The notes under the pieces are model-generated. The model was not told where the DNA came from, made no database searches, and saw only the letters and a list, made by a program, of their open reading frames with translations. Of a stretch of DNA of 18,378 nt, positions 6,638 to 14,449 are shown piece by piece. Position 1 is the stretch's first letter. Every line of letters begins with the position of its first letter. Origin of the DNA: RGIG8709 sp045537065 (GTDB lineage: Bacteria > Bacillota > Clostridia > Monoglobales > Monoglobaceae); contig JAZSOT010000013.1 of NCBI GenBank assembly GCA_045537065.1, positions 1 to 18,378 of the forward strand, written 5' to 3'. The position numbers and the translations under genes are program-made.

Positions 6638-7273
6638 TTGAAAAAATTAGATACAAGATTATATTTTATAACCGACAGTACAAATTATGCTGAAGAAGAA
6701 TTTCTTTTTCGAGTAGAAGAAGCATTAAAAGGCGGTTCAACTATTCTTCAACTTCGTGAGAAGGATAAGACAACAAGAGAATATATCTCCCTTGCCGAAA
6801 AGGTACATATACTTACAAAAAAATATAATGTACCACTTATTATTGACGACCGTATTGATGTTGCACTCAGCGTAGGTGCAGAAGGTGTTCATCTCGGACA
6901 GAGCGATATGCCAATTTCTACGGCAAGAAAAATCCTCGGTGATGATTTTATTATAGGAGCAACAACAAAAACAGTTCCGCAGGCTCTTGAAGCCTACGAA
7001 CAAGGTGCGGACTATCTTGGTGTAGGTGCAATCTATCCTACAACAACAAAGGTTAAGACGGTGTTGACTTCTACGGAAACATTAAAAGATATTTGCAATA
7101 GCGTTCCTATTCCGGCTAATGCAATTGGTGGACTTAACAAAGAGAATATTGATATTTTGAAAGGAATACCGATTGCCGGAATTTGTGTGGTATCTGCAAT
7201 TATGAAATCAGAAAATCCTCAAAAGGCAACTGCTGAACTTATTGAAAGAGCAAAGGAACTTGAATTATGGTAA
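6638..7273 (+). CDS. thiE: Thiamine-phosphate synthase
   Basis: ThiE joins HMP-PP with hydroxyethylthiazole phosphate to give thiamine monophosphate and pyrophosphate. The 211-residue TIM-barrel protein shows the family motifs LYFITD, QLREKD, LIIDDRIDVAL, GVHLGQSDMP, GATTKT, DYLGVGAIYPTTTK and ANAIGGLNKEN. It starts with TTG directly after the thiM stop codon, with GGAGGA seven bases upstream, so translation is probably coupled. The downstream gene overlaps by 7 nt. Confidence 0.97.
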   Translation: MKKLDTRLYFITDSTNYAEEEFLFRVEEALKGGSTILQLREKDKTTREYISLAEKVHILTKKYNVPLIIDDRIDVALSVGAEGVHLGQSDMPISTARKILGDDFIIGATTKTVPQALEAYEQGADYLGVGAIYPTTTKVKTVLTSTETLKDICNSVPIPANAIGGLNKENIDILKGIPIAGICVVSAIMKSENPQKATAELIERAKELELW

Positions 7274-8700
7274 AAGGTGCAATTTTTGATTTGGATGGAA
7301 CTTTAATAGATTCTATGTTTATATGGGATACATTTGGCGAGGATTATCTGAAATCGTTCGGTATAGAAGCAAAAGAAAATCTTGCTGAGATTTTTAAGAC
7401 TTTTACACTTGAACAAGCTGCTGAATATTACCGTAATCATTACAGTATTGAGCTTTCTGTTGAGGAAATTGTAGATGGCATAAATAATATGGTGGCAGAA
7501 ATATATCGGACAAAAGTAGTTCTTAAACCGGGTGTAAGTGATTTGTTAAAAAGATTACAGACTGCAGGTGTGAAAATGTGTGTTGCAACTGTGACGGACA
7601 AACCTATTGTAGAAGATATTCTGAAGCGTTTGAATGTGCGAGAATACTTTTCTGAAATATTTACTTGTTCTGAAGTCGGATATAACAAAGAAACACCTGA
7701 AATTTATAGACAAGCTCTAAAGCATCTTGAAACTGAAAAAAATGAAACGGTAGTATTTGAAGATGTTCTTCATGCACTTACAACTGCTAAAGATGATGGG
7801 TTCAAAGTTGCGGCAGTTTATGATTCACACGAACCAAAACAAGAGGAAATGAAAGAAATTTCAGATTACTATATAACGGATTTTGAAAGTTTTTGTTTTA
7901 AGACAAAAATGAAAACAGCACTAACTATTGCTGGCAGTGATTCAAGTGGCGGTGCAGGTATTCAGGCAGATATTAAAACTATAACAATGAATGGCGTTTA
8001 TGCTATGAGTGCAATAACAGCGCTTACTGCTCAAAATACTCTTGGTGTAAGAGCAATTTTAGAGGTGGCACCTGATTTTCTCAAGGAACAACTTGATGCC
8101 GTATTTGAAGACATATTCCCTGATAGCGTAAAAATAGGAATGGTATCATCAAGTGAGCTGATAGATGTTATTGCAGAACGGTTAAAGTTTTATAATGCAA
8201 AAAATATTGTAGTCGATCCCGTAATGGTAGCGACAAGCGGTTCTGCTCTGATAAAGACAGATGCAATTAAAACATTGGTTTCAAAACTTTTGCCATTAGC
8301 AACTCTTATAACTCCCAATATTCCGGAAGCAGAAATTTTATCCGATATGAAAATATGTGATAAAGAAGATATGATTAAGGCGGCAAAGTGTATCAGCGTT
8401 AGTTGTGGTTGTAGTGTTCTATTAAAAGGCGGACATAGTATAAATGATGCTAATGACCTTTTATATGAAAATGGTAGGATTGTATGGTTTGATGGTAAAA
8501 GAATTGACAATCCTAACACGCACGGAACGGGATGCACTTTATCAAGCGCCATAGCATCAAATCTTGCAAAAGGACTTAGCCTTGTGGATTCTGTAAAGAA
8601 AGCAAAAAAATACATATCTGATGCACTTGCCGCAGGTCTTGATTTAGGAAATGGATCAGGACCAATGAAACATAATTTTATAATTAACCGTGCCATCTAA
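7267..8700 (+). CDS. thiD: HAD-family phosphatase fused to HMP/HMP-P kinase (ThiD)
   Basis: Two enzymes share one 477-residue chain. Residues 1 to about 210 form a HAD hydrolase of the beta-phosphoglucomutase type: Asp8 and Asp10 in FDLDGT, VATVTD as motif II, the lysine in GYNKETPEIY and FED in motif IV. Residues 215-477 form a full-length ThiD, starting MKTALTIAGSDSSGGAGIQ and ending near HGTGCTLSSA (Cys423). ThiD phosphorylates HMP to HMP-P and then HMP-PP for ThiE. The HAD part may hydrolyse thiamine monophosphate to thiamine, a step HAD enzymes are known to perform in plants and some bacteria; here that is inference. Other substrates, such as damaged or excess phosphorylated precursors, are possible. 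The start overlaps thiE and a terminator follows. No frameshift separates the halves, so this is a true fusion. Confidence 0.92.
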   Translation: MVKGAIFDLDGTLIDSMFIWDTFGEDYLKSFGIEAKENLAEIFKTFTLEQAAEYYRNHYSIELSVEEIVDGINNMVAEIYRTKVVLKPGVSDLLKRLQTAGVKMCVATVTDKPIVEDILKRLNVREYFSEIFTCSEVGYNKETPEIYRQALKHLETEKNETVVFEDVLHALTTAKDDGFKVAAVYDSHEPKQEEMKEISDYYITDFESFCFKTKMKTALTIAGSDSSGGAGIQADIKTITMNGVYAMSAITALTAQNTLGVRAILEVAPDFLKEQLDAVFEDIFPDSVKIGMVSSSELIDVIAERLKFYNAKNIVVDPVMVATSGSALIKTDAIKTLVSKLLPLATLITPNIPEAEILSDMKICDKEDMIKAAKCISVSCGCSVLLKGGHSINDANDLLYENGRIVWFDGKRIDNPNTHGTGCTLSSAIASNLAKGLSLVDSVKKAKKYISDALAAGLDLGNGSGPMKHNFIINRAI

Positions 8701-8718
8701 CCCATTCGGCTCATTCAT

Positions 8719-8752
8719 AAAAAAGCGTACTGAATTTTCAGTACGCTTTTTT
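8719..8752. terminator. Bidirectional terminator between converging operons
   Basis: GCGTACTGA (8725-8733) pairs with TCAGTACGC (8738-8746) around ATTT, with A6 before and T6 after. It can stop the thiamine operon on the plus strand and the PII/DUF1538 operon on the minus strand. A second small hairpin (TACACCC/GGGTGTA, 8761-8777) lies on the minus-operon side. Confidence 0.92.
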
Positions 8753-8825
8753 AGTTGAAATACACCCAAAGGGTGTAAAATATTGCTTTGTAAATGAAAT
8801 GGGGGATTGTTTCACCCGTAATATA

Positions 8826-9494
8826 TTAAATTTTATACGCTTTTTCAGTTGGAATAGCGATGATTATTCCGTTAGCATCTGATGTTATACCAAATTCCTT
8901 ATTAACATCCTCCATAATCTGCACACTTGTTTTAAGCGGTGCAAGGATGCAAAGGATTTCTCTCTCACCATCAATATCGGTTTTTCCAATATCTGCAAAC
9001 TGTTCAATATTGGCAAGACGTCCTTTTATAACCGTTCCGCCTGTAGCACCTGCTTTTCTTGCAACCTGCATTACATCGTCAGAATAACCTTCGTTAACCG
9101 AAATAATAATTAAATTATTGTGATGTTCGTTTTTCATAGAACCATTTCCTTTTTCTGTATTTTTATCGCTATCAAAGCTCAGAATTTGTGTTAAAATCCT
9201 GTTTGCAGCAGATGTTTTCAATATTATCATAAGTCCACCGTATTTTGAATGGCTTTCGAAGGTTGAACCAAAGCCTGTCATCATATCTCTAACGGTGTCT
9301 TTATTGCCAAGACTTATAATTATATCCTTGTCTTTTGTTCCTATACCAAAAATATCCATCATTTCTGTTGGGGCTGTGCCAGAACCCACACAATGAAAAT
9401 TCACCTTAATATTCAAATTTTCCAGTACTTTGATGAGTTTTTTACCTTTATCACGCTCCACTATTGATAAAAGCACCATAGGTTGTTTATTCAT
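8826..9494 (-). CDS. Tandem PII-like signalling protein
   Basis: The 222-residue protein appears to contain two PII-like ferredoxin-fold units, about 1-107 and 120-222, joined by a polar linker. The second has the PII-type loop GATGGTVIKGR and a C-terminal strand ending NGIIIAIPTEKAYKI. PII proteins sense nucleotides and metabolites and bind transporters or enzymes to control them. The gene overlaps the DUF1538 membrane gene by 8 nt (ATGAATAA), and GAGGAGG lies 9 nt before the ATG at 9494. Two upstream in-frame codons are less suitable because the ribosome site would touch them. Regulation of the membrane partner is inferred from the overlap; the ligand is unknown. Confidence 0.75.
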   Translation of the reverse strand: MNKQPMVLLSIVERDKGKKLIKVLENLNIKVNFHCVGSGTAPTEMMDIFGIGTKDKDIIISLGNKDTVRDMMTGFGSTFESHSKYGGLMIILKTSAANRILTQILSFDSDKNTEKGNGSMKNEHHNNLIIISVNEGYSDDVMQVARKAGATGGTVIKGRLANIEQFADIGKTDIDGEREILCILAPLKTSVQIMEDVNKEFGITSDANGIIIAIPTEKAYKI

Positions 9495-11016
9495 ATAGTT
9501 CATCCTCCTCATCAAAGAGTATAATATCATCCTGCATCATACTGATTTCAGTATGAAGCTTTTTAATCTTACTAAGTCGGCTTCTTCTTGCATAAAAGCC
9601 TAAGGTTTGAATTGTGATAAGAGGTGCCATTGCAATCAGTGCAACAATCCCAAAAGCATCTGTCATAACGTTTCCACCGATAGCTTCACATGCTCCTACT
9701 GCAAAAGGAAGTATAAAAGTAGATGTCATAGGACCACTGGCAACACCGCCGGAGTCGAAGGCAATACCGGTATATATGGTAGGCACAAAAAAGCTGATAA
9801 TCAGCGATGCAGTATATCCAAATATCAAAAAGGGTAGTATAGGAATTCCTGTTATAACTCTCAACATTGATATACCAACCGAAATGGAAACCCCTATGGA
9901 TAGGGCAATTCCCACTGATTTTTGAGAGATAGCACCATTTGTTATCTCACTTACCTGCCTTTTCAAAGAATGAACTGCAGGCTCCGCAGAAACAACAAAG
10001 TACCCCATAAGCATTCCTATAGGTATTAGCATACTGCTAAATGAGCTGTTTGATATCATTGAACCAATTAATCTTCCTGCCGGCATAAATCCTACATTTG
10101 CACCTGTTAAGAACAACACAAGTCCAATGTAAGTATATAAAAAACCTACGGACATTTTAATAATATTGTGTATATGAAGTTTTCTTGTAATAATCTGAAA
10201 AATTAAAAAAAGCAGAACAATGGGGATAAAAGCAACAAAAATTTCTTCTGCATACATAGGTAATGCGTGAGTAAACTGTTTGAATGCTTCCACCGTAGTT
10301 AATACATTAGGTATTTTATACCCTGAAGTGGCGGGTTGAGGCTTATAGAATATACTTAAAAGAAGCACAGAAAGAATAGGTCCTATACTGCACAGGGCAA
10401 CTAAGCCGAAGCTGTGTTCACCCGTGTGCTTACCTTTTTTATTTGCGGCAAGCCCTGCTCCTAAAGCCATTATGAAGGGAACTGTAATAGGTCCTGTTGT
10501 AACTCCGCCGGAGTCAAAGGCTGTTGGTATAAACTCTTTCGGGGCAAAAAATGTAATTCCAATAATAATAGCATAGAATAGTATGAGTAAGGATCTTAAA
10601 GACAGGTCTTTTTTATTTCTTATAAGAGAAACAGAAAGAAATACGCCTACACCAACACCTACACAAACTATCAGCATTGTGTTTGGTATTGTTGGTACTT
10701 GCTCTGCAAGAACCTGCAGGTCAGGCTCTGAAACAGTAATAAAGAAGCCCAGAACAAAACATATAATCAGCGGAATTATAATTTTTTTGTTTTTGCTTAA
10801 AGATTTACCAATACCGTCTCCTAATGGTTCCATAGATATTCCCGAACCAACTGTAAAAAAACTCATACCCATAATCAGTAAAATAGTGCCCAGAATAAAC
10901 ATAACAAGCACACCTGCATCAATGGGAATACAAGTAACAGAGAGTATTAAAACTATCAATGCAATCGGCATAACAGAACCTAATGCTTCCATAAATGATG
11001 AAAAAATATGACCCAT
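9487..11016 (-). CDS. DUF1538 family integral membrane protein, putative transporter
   Basis: The 509-residue protein has about 11-13 hydrophobic membrane segments and an internal duplication. TAFDSGGVTTGPITVPFIM in the first half matches IAFDSGGVASGPMTSTFIL in the second, and the GFFITVSEPDL and GYFVVSAEPAV segments match likewise. This is the DUF1538 pattern, whose substrate has not been defined to my knowledge. The repeated FDSGGV(T/A)(T/S)GP loops look like a paired re-entrant or substrate site. The C-terminus is a short acidic cytoplasmic tail (DEEDELYE). The gene heads a minus-strand operon with its own promoter and AGGAG site, and is translationally coupled to the PII-like gene. Confidence 0.85.
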   Translation of the reverse strand: MGHIFSSFMEALGSVMPIALIVLILSVTCIPIDAGVLVMFILGTILLIMGMSFFTVGSGISMEPLGDGIGKSLSKNKKIIIPLIICFVLGFFITVSEPDLQVLAEQVPTIPNTMLIVCVGVGVGVFLSVSLIRNKKDLSLRSLLILFYAIIIGITFFAPKEFIPTAFDSGGVTTGPITVPFIMALGAGLAANKKGKHTGEHSFGLVALCSIGPILSVLLLSIFYKPQPATSGYKIPNVLTTVEAFKQFTHALPMYAEEIFVAFIPIVLLFLIFQIITRKLHIHNIIKMSVGFLYTYIGLVLFLTGANVGFMPAGRLIGSMISNSSFSSMLIPIGMLMGYFVVSAEPAVHSLKRQVSEITNGAISQKSVGIALSIGVSISVGISMLRVITGIPILPFLIFGYTASLIISFFVPTIYTGIAFDSGGVASGPMTSTFILPFAVGACEAIGGNVMTDAFGIVALIAMAPLITIQTLGFYARRSRLSKIKKLHTEISMMQDDIILFDEEDELYE

Positions 11017-11069
11017 TTTATATTGCTCCTACAATCTTATCAAATAAAAAATTATTTATACTTACTGAT

Positions 11070-11098
11070 ATTCTATCATATTTTATGAAGAAAAGCAA
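11070..11098 (-). promoter_or_regulatory. Promoter of the DUF1538-PII operon
   Basis: On the minus strand, TTGCTT (11098-11093) and TAGAAT (11075-11070) are 17 bp apart, with an extended -10 TG. They sit about 55 nt upstream of the DUF1538 start. The rest of the 11,017-11,338 gap holds only this promoter and the next terminator. Confidence 0.6.
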
Positions 11099-11230
11099 CA
11101 AAAGAAAACCCATAATTTTAAAATTGATTCTCTTTTGTCACACAATCCAGTGGCTAAAAAATGGATGTAAAAAAGACGCTATATATGGATTAAAAACTGA
11201 CAATATCTAAAAACACAAATCTTCTAAAAG

Positions 11231-11260
11231 AAAACAGGTACACTTACGTGTACCTGTTTT
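11231..11260 (-). terminator. Terminator of the dehydrogenase operon
   Basis: A perfect 13-bp stem pairs 11231-11243 with 11248-11260 around TTAC. On the minus strand it ends GTTTTCTTTT, downstream of the MBL-fold gene, and separates the dehydrogenase operon from the DUF1538 operon. Confidence 0.88.
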
Positions 11261-11338
11261 GCATATAAAGTAATATCCGAAAAGACTAATGCCTTTAGGA
11301 TTTATTATTACAAGTGTCTGTTATTTCCGCTATTATAT

Positions 11339-11965
11339 TCAGGCAATAACAACAGTTTCCCCTACATCTAAAATACAAAGGTTATCTATTTCCTTGTCTA
11401 AAGTTTCTTCCATAGCCTTCCAAAGCCTGTGAGGATCATTTTCCTTTTTTGGAAGATGAACTACAATTACTTTTTCAGCTTCCAATTCTTTGACCCATTT
11501 CCAGGCACTTTTGCTTATTACATAGGCAAAAGGCAGTATAATCACCTGAGGTTTAGGGGATAGCCCCTGTTTTTTTACATGTTCAAAAGAAGCATCTCCC
11601 AGCATCCATATACATTTTTCGCCTGATATTATATAGCTTACATGGGGAACATCAGGTTTGCCTATGTGAGCTGTTTCCACTGCTTTTATGCTCGTGTTTT
11701 TAATCTTTCCCGAAACGGCAAACTCCGGCCCATATACAGGCCGGAGAGTGGTGTTTGTATAGTTAAGAGCATACCCTTTTTCATAATGGTCATTATGATA
11801 GTGGGTATAAAGCACGGCATCAGGGGGAGTAATCTCCAACCCTTTACGGATGTTTTCGGGAGTACCAACATATGGAGTAAGCTCCTGACACACTCCGTCA
11901 ATCAGCAGGGAGCAATCCTGAAATTCCAGAAGTACTCCGGCATTAGCCGTTCTTGTAATTTTCAT
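11339..11965 (-). CDS. Metallo-beta-lactamase-fold hydrolase
   Basis: This 208-residue protein belongs to the metal-dependent MBL-fold hydrolases of the UlaG-like/beta-lactamase-like type. The metal motif THYHNDH spans residues 54-60 (H55-x-H57-x-D59-H60), followed by a HIGKPDVPH region and LGDAS, giving plausible later ligands. No signal peptide is visible, so it is cytosolic. Its ATG shares one base with the E1 stop codon (TAATG), so it is the last gene of the dehydrogenase operon. Its substrate cannot be read from sequence. Hydrolysis of a thioester or a damaged metabolite linked to the complex is a guess from position only. Confidence 0.85.
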   Translation of the reverse strand: MKITRTANAGVLLEFQDCSLLIDGVCQELTPYVGTPENIRKGLEITPPDAVLYTHYHNDHYEKGYALNYTNTTLRPVYGPEFAVSGKIKNTSIKAVETAHIGKPDVPHVSYIISGEKCIWMLGDASFEHVKKQGLSPKPQVIILPFAYVISKSAWKWVKELEAEKVIVVHLPKKENDPHRLWKAMEETLDKEIDNLCILDVGETVVIA

Positions 11966-14430
11966 TATACGCCCTCTTTTGCTCTTCTGTAGCTTTCAGC
12001 TTCAGTGCAACCATTTTCAACAATATGACCAGGAAGTGGAACAATCTTTTCGTGGATTGCATCAACTATCCAGCCTGCCTGCGGGAAGAAGAACTCGTCA
12101 AACTCAAAGGGAGGAGTTATCCAGTTACGGGCACCTACAACAACAGGAGGAGCATCCAGATCATCAAAACAAAGCTCGGTTAAGTTTTTAGAAACATCGT
12201 TCATAAAGCTTCCTCTTGCACAAGCATCAGAAACAAGAACAACTCTGTCTGTTTTCTTAACAGATTCTACAAGCTTTGTATAATCAAGGGGAACAAGAGA
12301 GTGAAGGTTAATAACATCAGCTTCCATACCATATTTTTCGCTTAATGTTTTAGCTGCATCCATAGCACGGTAAAGAGCAGCACCAAGAGTAATAATAGTT
12401 ACATCTTTACCATCGCGAACCTTATTCACATCCCCAAACTCAATTTCATATCTCTCTGCAGGAACACCGCCTTCGTGGAACTGTTCGCCCACATCGTAAA
12501 TTCTCTGGCTTTCAAAGAAAACAACAGGGTCAGTTCCCTTAAGTGCAGTTTCCATAAGGCCCTTAGCTTCCCAAGGAGTTGCAGGGAAACAAACCTTAAG
12601 ACCTGGAATATGTGCACAAAGTGCTGTCCAGTCCTGAGAGTGCTGAGCACCATATTTAGAACCTACAGAAACTCTGAGTACTACAGGCATTTTAAGAATA
12701 CCCGCACTCATAGCCTGCCATTTTGACATCTGGTTAAATATTTCATCACCCGCACAACCGATAAAGTCAGCATACATAAGCTCAATAAGAGCACGTCCGC
12801 CTGATACTGCATAGCCAACAGCAGTACCTACAATAGCAGCCTCGGCAATAGGAGAGTTGAAAAGTCTGCAATATGGGAAAGCATCCATCATACCACGATA
12901 TACCGCAAAAGCACCGCCCCAATCACGAACATCTTCGCCGTATGCAATTAAAGTAGGATCTTCATAAAATCTGTCATAAATAACTTCGGAAAGAGCATCA
13001 CGAAGGTTAAATAATTTCATTTTGGAAACAGGCTTACCATTTACAATAGGAGCACGTTCCTTTTCTTTTAACTTTTTATATGCAGGAACTTCTGCTAAAG
13101 GCATATTAACTTCAGGCTCACGGTCGTCAAGCTTGTCAACTTTCTGATTGGAGAACATAAGTCTTTCTACAACAGCAGGGTCCTTCTTAAAATCAACATA
13201 AGGGCTGATTGTAGTATCAGAAGCAGCCTTACAAATCATAGTCATACGCTCTGTTGTTTCAGCAAGAATTTCGTCAAGCTTAGAGTCGTTTGCAACACCT
13301 GCATCAATAAGACCCTTTCTGTATGTGATAATTGGGTCAACTTCCTTCCAAGCATCCATTTCCTCTTTTGTACGGTAAGCGTTCTGGTCAGATGTGGAGT
13401 GACCTGAGAAACGATATGTAAGAGTATCAAGAAGAACAGGGCCTTCACCGTTACGAAGAATTTTAAGCTTTCTTTCCATAGCGTCAATAACAGCAAGAGG
13501 ATTAAAGCCGTCAATTCTTTCTGCGTGGAACTGAGTGGGGCTTATACCTGAACCGATACGGGCAAGCATATCATAACCCATAGTTTCTCCTCTTGTCTGG
13601 TCACCCATACCATAGGAGTTATTGAATACGTTATATAAAATTGGCATACCGCCCTTGTGGCTTTCCCAAAGTGTATGGAACTGGTCCATAGCAGCAAAGT
13701 TCATAGCTTCCCATACAGGACCTCTTGCCATAGAGCCGTCACCTGAGTTACAAACAACGATACCCTGTTTATCATTTACCTTTTTAAACAAAGCAGCACC
13801 TGTTGCTATTGCAGCAGAACCGCCAACAATTGCATTATTAGGATAAATACCAAAGGGAAGGAAGAAAGCGTGCATTGAGCCACCCATACCCTTATGGAAA
13901 CCTGTATCACGGGCGAAAATTTCAGAAAGTGTTCCGTAAAGAATGAAACGGATAGCAAGTTCCTTAACATCACTTACAGGACCTAGTTTTTCAGCGGCAC
14001 GAAGTGCTTTTCCATCCAGAAAACCTTCCATTATTGTCATAAGCTCCTGCTCGCTGAGCTTATGAATACAAGAAAGAGCTTTTGCTAAAATTTCAGAATG
14101 GCTTCTGTGAGAACCAAAGGAAAAGTCGTTCTGGTCAAGAAGATATGCCTGACCTACTGCGGCTGCTTCCTGACCTATTGAAAGGTGGGCAGGACCGGGA
14201 TAGGTAGTTTCAATGCCATTATAAAGACCCTGAGTCTTTATCTGGTTAAGCATTGATTCAAATTCACGAAGAACGGCAATGTCACGATAAATACGAACAA
14301 GGTCGTCATCAGAAAACTTTCCTCTTTCTTCTGCAATAGTTTTGTTATACACATTAACTGGAATGTCATTAAATGTTATTTTGCCGGACGCTCTTGTTTC
14401 GGCAGGGTCAACAAACAATGATTTTGGCAT
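11965..14430 (-). CDS. 2-oxoacid dehydrogenase E1, alpha and beta subunits fused
   Basis: This TPP-dependent E1 decarboxylates a 2-oxoacid (or cleaves acetoin) and passes the acyl group to lipoyl-E2. The 821 residues hold an alpha part (about 1-400) and a beta part (about 470-821) that are separate proteins in many bacteria. The TPP motif starts at GDGS (230-233) and ends at NN (270-271), a longer gap than the usual 25-30 residues because of an insertion. The beta part has YGEDV, YGAQHSQDW and AHIPGLKVCFPATPWEAKGL. The ATG follows AAGGAGGA by 8 nt, and E3 lies 19 nt upstream. Substrate choice among pyruvate, acetoin and branched 2-oxoacids cannot be settled from motifs; pyruvate is the simplest guess. 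TPP could come from the salvage operon in this window. Confidence 0.92.
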   Translation of the reverse strand: MPKSLFVDPAETRASGKITFNDIPVNVYNKTIAEERGKFSDDDLVRIYRDIAVLREFESMLNQIKTQGLYNGIETTYPGPAHLSIGQEAAAVGQAYLLDQNDFSFGSHRSHSEILAKALSCIHKLSEQELMTIMEGFLDGKALRAAEKLGPVSDVKELAIRFILYGTLSEIFARDTGFHKGMGGSMHAFFLPFGIYPNNAIVGGSAAIATGAALFKKVNDKQGIVVCNSGDGSMARGPVWEAMNFAAMDQFHTLWESHKGGMPILYNVFNNSYGMGDQTRGETMGYDMLARIGSGISPTQFHAERIDGFNPLAVIDAMERKLKILRNGEGPVLLDTLTYRFSGHSTSDQNAYRTKEEMDAWKEVDPIITYRKGLIDAGVANDSKLDEILAETTERMTMICKAASDTTISPYVDFKKDPAVVERLMFSNQKVDKLDDREPEVNMPLAEVPAYKKLKEKERAPIVNGKPVSKMKLFNLRDALSEVIYDRFYEDPTLIAYGEDVRDWGGAFAVYRGMMDAFPYCRLFNSPIAEAAIVGTAVGYAVSGGRALIELMYADFIGCAGDEIFNQMSKWQAMSAGILKMPVVLRVSVGSKYGAQHSQDWTALCAHIPGLKVCFPATPWEAKGLMETALKGTDPVVFFESQRIYDVGEQFHEGGVPAERYEIEFGDVNKVRDGKDVTIITLGAALYRAMDAAKTLSEKYGMEADVINLHSLVPLDYTKLVESVKKTDRVVLVSDACARGSFMNDVSKNLTELCFDDLDAPPVVVGARNWITPPFEFDEFFFPQAGWIVDAIHEKIVPLPGHIVENGCTEAESYRRAKEGV

Positions 14431-14449
14431 AATATATTCCTCCTTTTAA

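Noticed and set aside
8190..8696. Minus-strand 168-residue open frame opposite ThiD
   Set aside because: It is a shadow of the ThiD coding sequence, with no motif of its own.
9607..9925. Plus-strand open frames opposite the DUF1538 gene
   Set aside because: They lie antisense to a well-supported membrane protein and have no recognisable features.
10995..11210. Plus-strand 71-residue open frame between the two minus-strand operons
   Set aside because: It has no ribosome site and runs through the DUF1538 promoter region; its composition looks like translated AT-rich intergenic DNA.
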